A stretch of 64,000 nucleotides of DNA, from contig JACKCP010000003.1 in NCBI GenBank assembly GCA_020633955.1, positions 180,841-244,840 of the forward strand, read 5' to 3'. The DNA comes from Desulfobacteraceae bacterium. GTDB taxonomy: Bacteria > Desulfobacterota > Desulfobacteria > Desulfobacterales > JACKCP01. The notes beneath the pieces were generated by a model, which saw nothing but the letters and a program-made list of their open reading frames with translations, ran no database searches and was not told the DNA's origin. The translations under genes and the position numbers were made by a program. Of the stretch, positions 1 through 8,549 are shown piece by piece. Position 1 is the first letter of the stretch, and each line of letters starts with the position of its first letter.

Positions 1-200
1 GCCTGGCCGATGAACAGCTGATTTCCGGGTTTATAAATAATTCAAAAATTCCTGTATTTGAAAACAAGTGTCCTTCTGCAGGTGTTTCCAAGAGGGATGA
101 AATGAAACTTTTTTTAAAATCCCTTTATGGAAAAAATAAAAGGATAAAGGAAAATATATTCAGATCCATGTCTAATTTTTCACCTGAATATCTTTTATAG
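1..200 (+). CDS. ttcA: TtcA-family tRNA 2-thiocytidine synthetase, C-terminal fragment
   Basis: An open frame enters from the left edge (first full codon at 3) and stops at 198-200. The last 65 residues include CPSAGVSKRDEMK and end in SPEYLL. That Cys-containing segment and the terminal PEYLL are typical of the C-terminus of TtcA-like PP-loop ATPases, which thiolate C32 of some tRNAs using an Fe-S cluster. The ATP-binding PP-loop and the cluster-binding CxxC lie outside the window. folE2 starts 11 bases after the stop, so the two are probably co-transcribed. The family call rests only on the C-terminal signature, and a close TtcA paralogue is possible. Confidence 0.72.
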   Translation, partial: LADEQLISGFINNSKIPVFENKCPSAGVSKRDEMKLFLKSLYGKNKRIKENIFRSMSNFSPEYLL

Positions 201-211
201 GTTTTATAATT

Positions 212-1009
212 ATGAAGGACGTACAAAAAGAAAAAGACTACAGGAACATACCTATTGACAAGGTGGGTATAAAAAATCTCAGATATCCTGTTACAGTTCA
301 GGACAAGGAAAATAAATATCAGCAGACAGTTGCCAACATAAACATGTATGTAGATCTGCCTCATCATATAAAAGGTACACATATGAGCAGGTTTGTTGAA
401 ATGCTTCATATCTTCAGACAGGAACTCTCTTATGAAGCATTTTCAAGGATACTTAACAATATGAAGACACAGCTCAATGCAAGATCTTCTCATATGGAGC
501 TAAGTTTCCCATATTTTGTAAAAAAAAGAGCCCCTGTTACAGGTTCTTCAGGATTAATGGATTATTCCTGCAAAATAACCGGGCAAAGCGACAGGAATGG
601 AAAGATCGACATTGTATCCCATGTTGAAGTACCTGTTTCTTCACTTTGTCCATGTTCTAAAGAGATAAGTGAATGCGGGGCTCACAATCAAAGAGGAATT
701 GTAAAACTTGGTGTGCGTTTTAAAAAATTTATATGGATTGAAGATTTAATAAAAATCTGTGAAGAAGCAGGTTCATGCGAAGTTTTTTCAGTTTTGAAAA
801 GAGCAGATGAAAAGGAAGTAACAGAGCGTGCCTATAATAATCCAAAATTTGTGGAAGATATTGCAAGGGATGTTGCTTTAAAACTTTATGATGATAAAAA
901 TATTCTGTGGTTTGAAGTTAGCGTAGAAAATTTTGAATCTATCCATAATCACAGTGCATATGCTTATATTTCAAGCTCAGGCATTGATGAATCAAGACAG
1001 GAAATCTGA
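212..1009 (+). CDS. folE2: GTP cyclohydrolase FolE2 (type IB)
   Basis: FolE2 converts GTP to 7,8-dihydroneopterin triphosphate, the first step of folate biosynthesis and also a precursor step for queuosine. The 265-residue length fits the family. The signature VPVSSLCPCSKEISECGAHNQRG motif is present (Cys146, Cys148 and His158 region), containing the conserved active-site Cys and metal ligands that distinguish this metal-promiscuous enzyme from zinc-only FolE. The ATG at 212 lies 11 bases after the upstream ttcA-like stop, so translation is probably coupled. A queuosine-reductase gene (queH) lies elsewhere in the window, but not in the same operon. Identification is firm; which pathway dominates is inference. 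Confidence 0.93.
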   Translation: MKDVQKEKDYRNIPIDKVGIKNLRYPVTVQDKENKYQQTVANINMYVDLPHHIKGTHMSRFVEMLHIFRQELSYEAFSRILNNMKTQLNARSSHMELSFPYFVKKRAPVTGSSGLMDYSCKITGQSDRNGKIDIVSHVEVPVSSLCPCSKEISECGAHNQRGIVKLGVRFKKFIWIEDLIKICEEAGSCEVFSVLKRADEKEVTERAYNNPKFVEDIARDVALKLYDDKNILWFEVSVENFESIHNHSAYAYISSSGIDESRQEI

Positions 1010-1060
1010 TCGTTATTTTTCAGGTCAGTAATTAATTGTTAAGTATTTATCCCAAAAAAA

Positions 1061-2428
1061 TTATGAAATATAGGAAAGCATCATTGTTGCAAAGCTTAGT
1101 ACAAGAAAAAAGCCGCACATATCTGTTATTGTGGTAAGTACAGGTCCGGATGCAAGTGCTGGATCTGCTTTAAAAAGTTTTATTAAAAGAGGCACTGCAC
1201 CTCCAATTGATACGGCAATTATTGTATTTAAAGCCATGGCAAGTGCTATTACAATACCAAGATAAATATTTTTCTGCCATAAATATGCTGAAGCTCCAAG
1301 AATTATACCAAGAGCAGAGCCGTTAATAAGCCCTATACCTATCTCTTTAAGCCAGACTCTTAAGACTTCATCTGGTTTCACCAGTCCAAGACTTAATTCC
1401 CTCAATGACACAGCTACAGCCTGATTACCAGAGCAGCCGCTCATGTCTGAAATTATTGGCAGAAATACTGCAAGTGCAATAACCTGTGAAAGTGTATCCT
1501 GATATGCGGCAATAACACTTGCTGCAATTATATTGAAAAAAATATTTACTGTAAGCCATGAAAGCCTTCTGTAGGATCTTTTAAGCAGAGGCATGGAACG
1601 CAGTTCTTCACCTCCTATAATACCCTGGGTTTTAAGGTATGTTTCATCGCTTTTATCTATGAGCGCTTCATCAACATCAGATTCCCTGACAACACCAAGA
1701 AGCTTTCCATCAGAGTCAATTACTGGGGCGCCAATAAAACCTGTTTTTTCAAAAAACTCATCAAGCTTGGAAAGTGGAGTGTTGTGATCAATGCTGACAG
1801 GATTTTTTATCATTATTTCTTTTGCTGTTTTAATTCCTGGTGAGATAAGAAGATCTCTTAATCTTAAAACCCCTGTCAGAACCTTTTGGTTATTTACAAT
1901 ATAAACATACTGAACATCAAAATCTGAGTATATTTCCTGGTTTTTCCTAAGGTCATCAATAATATCTGTTACTTTTTCAGATTCATAATGCCATAGATAC
2001 TCGGTTATCATAAGACCACCGGCAACAGATGACGAATAGCTTGAAAGTAGTTTCAGATCATCTGCTTCTTCAGGGTCCATTTCAAATAAAATTGCATTAA
2101 CAGCTTCTTCGTCAAGCCCTGAAAAGATATCAGCTCTTTCATTACTTTCAATTTCAGTCACAATAGCTGCAGCATCTTTTGGATTCATATCCTCAAGAAT
2201 TTCTGCAGCAACAGTTTCAGGTACAAGTTCAATAAGATCAGCAGCTTTTTCAGGTGGAAGAATTTTTAATAAAATTTCCTTTTCATCAGAATCAAGTCTT
2301 GAAAAAATTCTTGCAGTTTCAAATGGCGGAACAATTTCAAAAAAATTTTCAATTTCCGTTGATTCTTTAAGTTCAATGAGTTCTGAGAGCTTTTTTTCAT
2401 CAAAAATCTGATTTGTAATATCTTCCAT
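1061..2428 (-). CDS. mgtE: Magnesium transporter MgtE
   Basis: An inner-membrane Mg2+ channel/transporter of 455 residues, the usual MgtE length. The N-terminal superhelical domain (about 1-130) is rich in Leu/Glu repeats such as MDPEEADDLKLL. A tandem CBS domain follows (about 135-265, with GAPVIDSDGKLLGVVRESD). The membrane domain (about 285-455) carries the family signatures SGCSGNQAVAVSLRE and ALASGPVLTTITDMCG, which line the ion pathway. The N and CBS domains normally sense cytoplasmic Mg2+ and gate the channel. It is the last gene of a minus-strand run, 14 bases after the outer-membrane barrel gene. No riboswitch-like leader is seen immediately upstream. Confidence 0.95.
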   Translation of the reverse strand: MEDITNQIFDEKKLSELIELKESTEIENFFEIVPPFETARIFSRLDSDEKEILLKILPPEKAADLIELVPETVAAEILEDMNPKDAAAIVTEIESNERADIFSGLDEEAVNAILFEMDPEEADDLKLLSSYSSSVAGGLMITEYLWHYESEKVTDIIDDLRKNQEIYSDFDVQYVYIVNNQKVLTGVLRLRDLLISPGIKTAKEIMIKNPVSIDHNTPLSKLDEFFEKTGFIGAPVIDSDGKLLGVVRESDVDEALIDKSDETYLKTQGIIGGEELRSMPLLKRSYRRLSWLTVNIFFNIIAASVIAAYQDTLSQVIALAVFLPIISDMSGCSGNQAVAVSLRELSLGLVKPDEVLRVWLKEIGIGLINGSALGIILGASAYLWQKNIYLGIVIALAMALNTIIAVSIGGAVPLLIKLFKADPALASGPVLTTITDMCGFFLVLSFATMMLSYIS

Positions 2429-2442
2429 CTTCCATCTTTATT

Positions 2443-3006
2443 TTAGAAGTTTAGAGTTTCCTCTTCGTAGCTAAAAGAGAATCCTATTGTAAATAAATAA
2501 AAATTATCTGCTTCTTTTTCACTTGATATCAAGTATTTTGCTGAAAAATAAATTTTTGAACCGTTTTCAAATTGAAAATACAATCCAGCTTCAGGATAAA
2601 AACAAAAAATAAAGTCATCGATTTTTTTCTGGTCATCATTGCTATCCTTATTTTCAGCATCTTCTTCATCATTTTCAAATGAATATCCGCTAAAGATGCC
2701 GGCACCGATAAAAGGTGAAATAAAAGAAGAGTATTTAATTCTTGTTCCCAGGTTAAATCCTGAATAATAATTTTTTTCGCTGGTTTCAAGTCCAAGATAG
2801 CCTATTGAGGCCCTGTACTCTATTAATTCAGAAGGTGCTCCAAGAAATCCAAGTTCCCCCCAGGATGAATCCGGATTTCTTCCTCCACCAAGCTCAAGAA
2901 ACAATCCATTTGGGTATTCGGGAGGGGTTAGTGTGTCTGATTCATCACCATGGCAGACTGCTGCACCCGATAAAATAAGGATTAAAAAAAAAATAATTTT
3001 TTTCAT
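2443..3006 (-). CDS. Secreted outer-membrane beta-barrel-like protein, function unknown
   Basis: A 187-residue protein with a clear signal peptide (MKKIIFFLILILSGAAVCHG, cut near residue 20). The rest alternates aromatic and polar residues, with Gly-rich turns (LGGGRNPDSSWGELGFLG, GTRIKYSSFISPFIGAGIFSGYSF) and ends in aromatic-rich strands (YLFTIGFSFSYEEE). This is the pattern of a small eight-stranded outer-membrane barrel of the OmpA/OmpW-like superfamily. An acidic loop (about 110-125, EDAENKDSNDD) would face outward. It lies 4 bases after the D-Ala-D-Ala carboxypeptidase gene and 14 bases before mgtE. The C-terminus is ETLNF, so a terminal Phe (a common barrel-assembly signal) is present. 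No specific family was recognised. Confidence 0.6.
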   Translation of the reverse strand: MKKIIFFLILILSGAAVCHGDESDTLTPPEYPNGLFLELGGGRNPDSSWGELGFLGAPSELIEYRASIGYLGLETSEKNYYSGFNLGTRIKYSSFISPFIGAGIFSGYSFENDEEDAENKDSNDDQKKIDDFIFCFYPEAGLYFQFENGSKIYFSAKYLISSEKEADNFYLFTIGFSFSYEEETLNF

Positions 3007-3010
3007 TGGA

Positions 3011-4174
3011 TTATAAATTTTTTCCGGTTTTTTGTTTTAAAATAAAAAATTCATCAAATGGGTTTTTTAAGGAATTATTATAAAAAATTGAATAAAGAAA
3101 AACCTTGTCTTTTTCATCAAAAAAATAACCGCAAAGATTCTTTACTCCTGTCAGAGTTCCGGTCTTATAAAAATTATTGTTGCCGTCATTTTTCATGAGA
3201 AGATAATAAGGTTTGAATTTTTTAAGAATTTTAATCATTTCTGCACCGGAAATTTTATTTTCCCTGGAAATTCCGCTTCCTTCAGTCACATTGGCATTGA
3301 TTTGATTTGCAGCAAGATATTTCTTATAAAAATCAGATGATTTCTCAATTTCTGCTCCATTTTCATCCGCTCCAATACACAAAAAAAGCTGGTTTGCAAT
3401 AAAATTATTGGAGTAAAAAAGCATTTTTTCAATTATATCCTTAAGTGTAAAATCTGATTTGAAATGAAGAATTTCCTTTAAGTTATCCGGCTTAAAATTA
3501 TCAGTCAGCAAAACTTTGCCAGTGCAGGAAATATTTTCTTTGCTTAGAAAGTGTTTAATTAAATATCCAGGATATAGTAAATTGGCATCATTTATTGAAG
3601 GTACAGGAATTCTGCCGCTGTCAAGGCCGGATTTTTTTACAAGAAATAAAATCTCCTTTAAAAGAGGGGTTTCTTTTTCACATGAAATAAAAATATTATC
3701 TTTTTTTTGGAAGCACACAGAATTAAAATTGGCTGCCAGCGCATTATTTGGAGAATCATAGGTGTTTGAAGAAATTTTTTTTGTACCTTCAAAATTTATT
3801 GATTTTGGAATAAAAAATGTTTGATCAATTATTATATCTCCAATGACTTTTGAATTAAGATTTAAAGCAAGCTCACTGCAGAATTTTTTAATTTCATTTG
3901 AAGTGAAAAGAGGATCTCCAAAACCTTTGATGTAAATATTATTATTTTCATCTGAATATGCTTTTGTTGAAAACCTGTAATCAAGACCAAATTTCTCAAT
4001 TGAAATAAGTGCTGTAAGAACTTTTATTGTTGAGGCTGGAATCAGTTCACTGTTTTTATTTTCTGAGTAAACAGTTTCATTTTTATCAAGGTCAAATAAA
4101 ACAACTGAACTTTGAGCAGAAAATAAAGCTGACGGAAAGAAAATAATAATTAGAAATAATAATAGCTTATTCAT
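3011..4174 (-). CDS. dacB: D-alanyl-D-alanine carboxypeptidase/endopeptidase, PBP4 (S13) type
   Basis: A periplasmic low-molecular-weight penicillin-binding protein that trims or cleaves peptidoglycan peptide cross-links. It has a hydrophobic signal sequence (residues 1-19). Counting from the ATG at 4174, the SxxK motif STIK is at 48-51, SNN near 255-257 and KTG near 337-339, all in S13 order. At about 387 residues it is shorter than E. coli DacB, with a reduced inserted domain. An upstream TTG at 4183 would add three residues; I prefer the ATG. The start overlaps the end of dtd by 8 bases, which suggests translational coupling. Confidence 0.85.
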   Translation of the reverse strand: MNKLLLFLIIIFFPSALFSAQSSVVLFDLDKNETVYSENKNSELIPASTIKVLTALISIEKFGLDYRFSTKAYSDENNNIYIKGFGDPLFTSNEIKKFCSELALNLNSKVIGDIIIDQTFFIPKSINFEGTKKISSNTYDSPNNALAANFNSVCFQKKDNIFISCEKETPLLKEILFLVKKSGLDSGRIPVPSINDANLLYPGYLIKHFLSKENISCTGKVLLTDNFKPDNLKEILHFKSDFTLKDIIEKMLFYSNNFIANQLFLCIGADENGAEIEKSSDFYKKYLAANQINANVTEGSGISRENKISGAEMIKILKKFKPYYLLMKNDGNNNFYKTGTLTGVKNLCGYFFDEKDKVFLYSIFYNNSLKNPFDEFFILKQKTGKNL

Positions 4175-4610
4175 TTGTATCAATAATTATTGTTACTGGT
4201 CCGCTGTTTAAGAGGGAAACATTCATCATTTCCTGAAATTTTCCTGTTTTTGGTTCAAATCCCTTTTCTTTTATTTTTTTCACAAAATAGTCATAAAGAA
4301 ATTTTGCCTTTTCAGGCTTGGCTGCTTTTACAAATGAGGGCCTTCTTCCTTTTCTGGTGTCGGCATATAGAGTGAACTGTGAGACAACAAGAATTTCACC
4401 CTTAATATCTTTGAGACTTAAATTCATTTTGTCTTCAGAATCTGAAAAAATTCTTAAATTTATAATTTTGTCGGCAAGGTATTCTGCCTCTTTTTCACAA
4501 TCTTCATGTGTTACTCCCAGTAAAACAAGAAGTCCTTTATTTATTTCACCAGTAATTACTTCTTCTACTTCAACTTTTGCATAATCAGTTCTTTGAATAA
4601 CAGCCCGCAT
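4167..4610 (-). CDS. dtd: D-aminoacyl-tRNA deacylase Dtd
   Basis: Dtd hydrolyses D-amino acids (and glycine) mischarged on tRNA, a cytoplasmic proofreading step. The 147-residue length is standard. Hallmarks are the N-terminal MRAVIQRT, the catalytic-region SQFTLYADTRKGRRPSF, and the NSGPVTIIIDT segment holding the Gly-cisPro motif that excludes L-aminoacyl substrates. It sits in the minus-strand run between a secreted protein gene (14-base gap) and dacB (8-base overlap). Confidence 0.96.
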   Translation of the reverse strand: MRAVIQRTDYAKVEVEEVITGEINKGLLVLLGVTHEDCEKEAEYLADKIINLRIFSDSEDKMNLSLKDIKGEILVVSQFTLYADTRKGRRPSFVKAAKPEKAKFLYDYFVKKIKEKGFEPKTGKFQEMMNVSLLNSGPVTIIIDTNE

Positions 4611-4623
4611 ATAAAACCTTTTA

Positions 4624-5145
4624 CTAAAAAAATGATATAAAATAATTAAAATCAGATTTTAACTTATCCCTTAAAATTATTCTGCTCCAGGTATCAGGAT
4701 ATGAAAGCGGAGCAAACAAACCTTTAAAGTATATCTTTTTTTTTGTAGAATTTGCAATCTTTTCAACTTTTATTATTTCAATATTGTTTTTAAAATATCC
4801 TTCAAAGTAAGCAATTACTGTATCATCAAAATCAAAATTTTTTTTAGTTGAGTTTGACTCTATGGAAAGTTTTCCATTCTTTAAAAGAAAAATCTTAACA
4901 GAATATTCTATTAACTTATCCTGGTCTGTATTTGAATCAATTATCATATTCCAGTTATAAATCTTAAACTTAGAGTTTGTAAGTGCCTTTCTTACCGGGT
5001 TCATATAAAGTATTAGTGAATCTGTTTTTCCGTTGTGGATTTTTTCTTCAACAGAAGCAAAGTAAATTATATCAGTAGAATCAGCAGGGAAGGGGAATAA
5101 AAATAAAAGAGGTAAAAAGCTAAAAAATACCTTTAAGAAACTCAT
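4624..5145 (-). CDS. Secreted protein of unknown function
   Basis: Not recognised. The better start is the ATG at 5145, because the protein then begins with a classical signal peptide (MSFLKVFFSFLPLLFLFPF, cleavage after about residue 22); the open frame extends 33 bases further upstream. The mature part (about 150 residues) is rich in Lys, Asn, Phe and Tyr without Cys, suggesting an all-beta periplasmic protein. The start overlaps the 3' end of the AlkD-like gene by 26 bases in another frame, and the stop is 14 bases from dtd, so it belongs to the same transcript. Nothing in the neighbours fixes its role. Confidence 0.6.
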   Translation of the reverse strand: MSFLKVFFSFLPLLFLFPFPADSTDIIYFASVEEKIHNGKTDSLILYMNPVRKALTNSKFKIYNWNMIIDSNTDQDKLIEYSVKIFLLKNGKLSIESNSTKKNFDFDDTVIAYFEGYFKNNIEIIKVEKIANSTKKKIYFKGLFAPLSYPDTWSRIILRDKLKSDFNYFISFF

Positions 5146-5836
5146 TTCTGGTTTTTTGATCAAATTTTTCAATGGCATATCTTAAAGTTACTCTTTTTAA
5201 TTTGTTGTAGTTGGTTTTAATAAAACTTTTAAGTTTATTTTCGTCTTTTTTCCCAATTTCCCTTAATACCCAGCCAACTGCCTTATTTATCAGGTCTTCG
5301 GAGTCATCTAAAAGAATTTTGCTTATTTCCAGTGGAAATTCAAGATGATTGTGTTTTATGAAATAAAGGGTGGAAACAATACTGATTCTTCTGTCAAACA
5401 GATATTTTGATTTTGCAATTTTTTTCAGATTATCCCTGTTCTTATAGTTTTCAAATAAAAAATAGTGCCCAGTGATTTTAGGAGCAGAAACATCTGTAAG
5501 ATCCCAGTTATTTATATGCTTTGTATTTTTTAGATAAACTTCTTCAGCAATAAAAGCCTTTTCTTTAGAATTAGCTTTTTCATAAAGATCAATAAGATTA
5601 ATGAGTGAGAAAAAGCGTTCTTCATGAAATTTGGATTTTAACAAAGCCTGGGTTTCTTCCAGGTTTAAAGGCAGTTTTTTTTGGAGGGCTCTTAAATCCG
5701 GTACTTTTATTCCTAGAAATACGTCATTTTCTGAATATGACCCTTTTCCTGTTTTAAAAAATTTTTTTATGGTTTCAGCAGTATTTTGATCCTGCATATT
5801 AATTATTGCATTATTTACCTTTAAAAGATTACCCAT
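5120..5836 (-). CDS. DNA alkylation repair protein, AlkD-like HEAT-repeat family
   Basis: A 238-residue all-helical protein of the AlkD/DUF-type DNA alkylation repair family. It shows the typical N-terminal segment FFKTGKGSYSENDVFLGIKVPDLR and the conserved NNWDLTDVSAPKITGHYLF-like stretch (about 108-125), followed by helical repeats with FDRRISIVSTLYFIK and INKAVGWVLREIGKKD. In AlkD these surround the catalytic Trp/Asp/Arg and excise N3/N7-alkylpurines without base flipping; Trp and Asp of the first motif are retained. It lies 3 bases after the DUF4388 gene. Activity is inferred from family membership. Confidence 0.85.
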   Translation of the reverse strand: MGNLLKVNNAIINMQDQNTAETIKKFFKTGKGSYSENDVFLGIKVPDLRALQKKLPLNLEETQALLKSKFHEERFFSLINLIDLYEKANSKEKAFIAEEVYLKNTKHINNWDLTDVSAPKITGHYFLFENYKNRDNLKKIAKSKYLFDRRISIVSTLYFIKHNHLEFPLEISKILLDDSEDLINKAVGWVLREIGKKDENKLKSFIKTNYNKLKRVTLRYAIEKFDQKTRNEFLKGIF

Positions 5837-5839
5837 AGA

Positions 5840-8143
5840 TCATGGTCTCACAGCCTTAAAAATACCGCAGTCTGTAAAAATATCCTTGCTGAGTTTTTCC
5901 CTTTGCTCTGTCTGGGTATCCGTTATTACAGCGGAATAAGTATTAAAACCTTTTTCAAAAATATCTTTTGACCAGTACCATTTGTTCTTTTCAATTGGGA
6001 AAAATGGCTTATTTTTAAAAAGGCTTAAAAGTTCCTGCTCAGTTGGAAGTCTCCAGTCTGAGTATCCGTCAATATTCATATTTTTAACTGCTTCTTCAGC
6101 ATCTTTATAATAAAAACATTCCTTTTCGGAAAAATCATCAGAATCAAGGATAAGCCAGGTCTTCCCAGTTATATTGTCCTTAAAGCTGAATTTGCCGTGC
6201 ATAAAAAATCTTGTTGAGTCTCCAATTTTTACTGCAGCTGATTGTGCCTCTGAATAAGAATCTTTTATCATATCATTAATGTTTTTTTGTATTATTAATG
6301 GTTTTTCCGGTTTAACTTCAATTTTTTCTGGGGTTTTTTCAAGTCTTGCATATTCAGATTCTAGCTTTTTAAGCATTTTAGTAGAGCTGTCCTTGTATTC
6401 TGAAGGTATATCAGAATGAACATAGGCCTTTAATCTGTTAATTCTGTTTGTAACTGAATAGTTGCTGTTTGAGGCATAAGACATTATGTTATCAAATTTT
6501 TCTTTTTCGTTTAAAATAAAGTCGATTTCTCTTATCCTGTTATTAACTGCGCTGACAAGACTGAATCTGTCATAAGACTTTATATAGTCTTTTAAATATT
6601 GCCTTTCCTCAATTATTGTAGATGAATTGTTTTTTGCTGAATTCAAAAGTGCATCAGCCCATTTATCATCTTCAAGCTTCTTTAAAAGTCTGGATGTTTT
6701 AAAATTATCAGGATGGTTTGGAAACATGTTTTTGAAGGAATTAATTTTTTCTTTTAGTGAGTTAAACTGTTCAATATTGCTGACAGTTGAAATTTCGTTC
6801 TGCAGAACCTGGAAAAAATAAGTTCCAATTCTTATTTCCATTTTTTCAAGCTCATCTAAATTCATGCCGGGATATTTTGATTTAAAGATTTTTATTTCTT
6901 CCATTTTTTTATTTACCTGTGAATCTGGAATTTCCTTAATCGTTTCCAAATCATGCTCTCTTATCACTTCAGGTATTTTATCAAGCTGTGTTCTTGCTTT
7001 TTCGGCGTATTGACCTTCTGGAAACATTTGGAGAAAGTTCTGGTAATATCTGGAAGCTCTTTCCTTATAATTTTTGTCTATAGGAAGTTTTTTAATTTTT
7101 TCAGACATTAACTCATAGGATTCTTTCTGGGTTCTTTTTAAAATTGAATCAAGTTTTGCTTGAGCATTTTTTGAGTAATCAGATTCAGGGTATGAAGAAA
7201 TAAATTTTTTCAATAAATTAATTTTTTGATCTTCATAGTCCATTTTTTCAATGTTTGATAAAAGAATATTATATTCGGTTTTTATTTTTTTATTATTGAG
7301 ATAAATGTAACCGCCTGTGCCTAGTGATGAAATTATTAATAATGCAAGAATTGAGGCAATAACTATTTTTTTCCATGGACTTTTCTTTTCAATAAAGTCT
7401 TCAATGGTAGGTCTTTTTATTTCCCCTTCAGGTGTTTTTTTGAGAGCAGGCTCAGGCAGAACAATATAGTCTGTGAAATCCGTTACTTTAACAGAAGGGG
7501 TTATGTCTGCTCCAAGGTCATATTTTTCAAGTGTATTATCATGGGCATAATCGTGCTGATCTTTGTGATATAAATCTGGCTCTTCGTTAAAACCTTTATC
7601 CGGTTCCTGCTTTACTGATTCGGCGGAATAGTCTTGTTCAGTAAATGTAATTTCATCAAGGTTGTCATACGATCCCTCTGATTCTGCAAAAAAGTCTTCA
7701 TCAAAGGTCTCTTCGGTTTGTTCTGATGACTCAAGTGTTAAGTCATTATAGTCTGGTTCAAGTTCTGATGGTTCTTCATTTTCTTCAATGGATATTTCAA
7801 GATTGTCAAATTCTTCTTCTGAATCTGACTTTTCGTCCTTAAGTCTTAATGCCTCCATTAAAATATTCATGAGAGGCATTTTTATTACCCTCTCAGTCTT
7901 TGGCATATTTTTTTTAAGTTCTATTGAAGAATTATCCCAGGAAATTATTTCATAGGCAGCATCCAGGTGTTTTAAGCCTGATTTGGTTTCTGCATCAATA
8001 ATTTCTCCGCTTTCAATATAAAGTGCTCCTTTTTTGTTTCCGATTGCAACGAGAAGAGTAACCGTAGGTTTTTCCATCTGGACTATCTGTAGAAAATTTG
8101 TAAGGTTTATACCGGTGATTTTACCTTCCAGGTTATCTGACAT
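5840..8143 (-). CDS. DUF4388 (PATAN) - transmembrane - repeat - Lcl/DUF1566 modular protein
   Basis: A 767-residue modular protein from the ATG at 8143, chosen because AAAGGA precedes it by 11 bases; the frame stays open to 8170. Residues 4-105 match a DUF4388/PATAN domain (GKITGINLTNFLQIVQMEKP, IESGEIIDAETKSGLKHLDAAYEI), common in deltaproteobacterial signalling proteins. An acidic, disordered stretch follows (about 105-240), then one transmembrane helix (259-281). Next are helical repeats with TPR-like spacing (about 285-620), and a C-terminal Lcl/DUF1566 domain (about 650-767: FKDNITGKTWLI, DGYSDWRLPTEQELLSLF, WYWSKDIF). The topology implies a cytoplasmic PATAN domain and an extracytoplasmic Lcl domain. 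Function unknown; a sensing or scaffold role is a guess. Confidence 0.75.
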   Translation of the reverse strand: MSDNLEGKITGINLTNFLQIVQMEKPTVTLLVAIGNKKGALYIESGEIIDAETKSGLKHLDAAYEIISWDNSSIELKKNMPKTERVIKMPLMNILMEALRLKDEKSDSEEEFDNLEISIEENEEPSELEPDYNDLTLESSEQTEETFDEDFFAESEGSYDNLDEITFTEQDYSAESVKQEPDKGFNEEPDLYHKDQHDYAHDNTLEKYDLGADITPSVKVTDFTDYIVLPEPALKKTPEGEIKRPTIEDFIEKKSPWKKIVIASILALLIISSLGTGGYIYLNNKKIKTEYNILLSNIEKMDYEDQKINLLKKFISSYPESDYSKNAQAKLDSILKRTQKESYELMSEKIKKLPIDKNYKERASRYYQNFLQMFPEGQYAEKARTQLDKIPEVIREHDLETIKEIPDSQVNKKMEEIKIFKSKYPGMNLDELEKMEIRIGTYFFQVLQNEISTVSNIEQFNSLKEKINSFKNMFPNHPDNFKTSRLLKKLEDDKWADALLNSAKNNSSTIIEERQYLKDYIKSYDRFSLVSAVNNRIREIDFILNEKEKFDNIMSYASNSNYSVTNRINRLKAYVHSDIPSEYKDSSTKMLKKLESEYARLEKTPEKIEVKPEKPLIIQKNINDMIKDSYSEAQSAAVKIGDSTRFFMHGKFSFKDNITGKTWLILDSDDFSEKECFYYKDAEEAVKNMNIDGYSDWRLPTEQELLSLFKNKPFFPIEKNKWYWSKDIFEKGFNTYSAVITDTQTEQREKLSKDIFTDCGIFKAVRP

Positions 8144-8329
8144 AGAATTAAAAATCCTTTCATGGAACACTTAAAAATTAATTAAATCAGTATAAGCAAG
8201 ATTTTTTAGGAACATTATCTTTTTTTTATTCAATTTCGGTGTCAGTCTAAATACAATCATAAAAAATAGTCAAGTATTGAAGTGTTTAAATAATATTTTG
8301 CTTCCATAATCAAAAGTCACTGTCATAAG

Positions 8330-8520
8330 TAAGTAAAAGATTAGTTGTTGAACAAAAACGTTCTTTTTTGTCCACTCTAAAGCCAGATTCAAAATTTAAC
8401 CTTCTAAATACTAAATTTTTCATCTTCCGTAAGTGAACAAAAAATTCTTGTTTCCGGTTAATCACTAATTAATTGATGCACAAAAATCATCGTTTCTGAC
8501 CAGCTAGTAATTAAATCAAA
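8330..8520. repeat. Dispersed repeat family A, copy 1, in the parC / DUF4388 intergenic gap
   Basis: The 406-base gap between parC and the DUF4388 gene holds no open frame. It contains a long copy of a palindromic repeat: GTTGAACAAAAACGTTC, then a segment with AAAATTTAACC ... TAAATTTTT, then GTGAACAAAAAATTC and a terminal AATCACTAATTAA. Matching copies occur at 17765-17935, 20190-20337, 39520-39650 and 51300-51445, with half copies elsewhere. The half-sites face each other, so a transcript could fold. The upstream 8171-8329 stretch is AT-rich with nothing recognisable; it presumably holds the promoter of the DUF4388 operon. Confidence 0.6.
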
Positions 8521-8549
8521 AAAAAGTTTTTTTGTCATCAACTCTTGTT

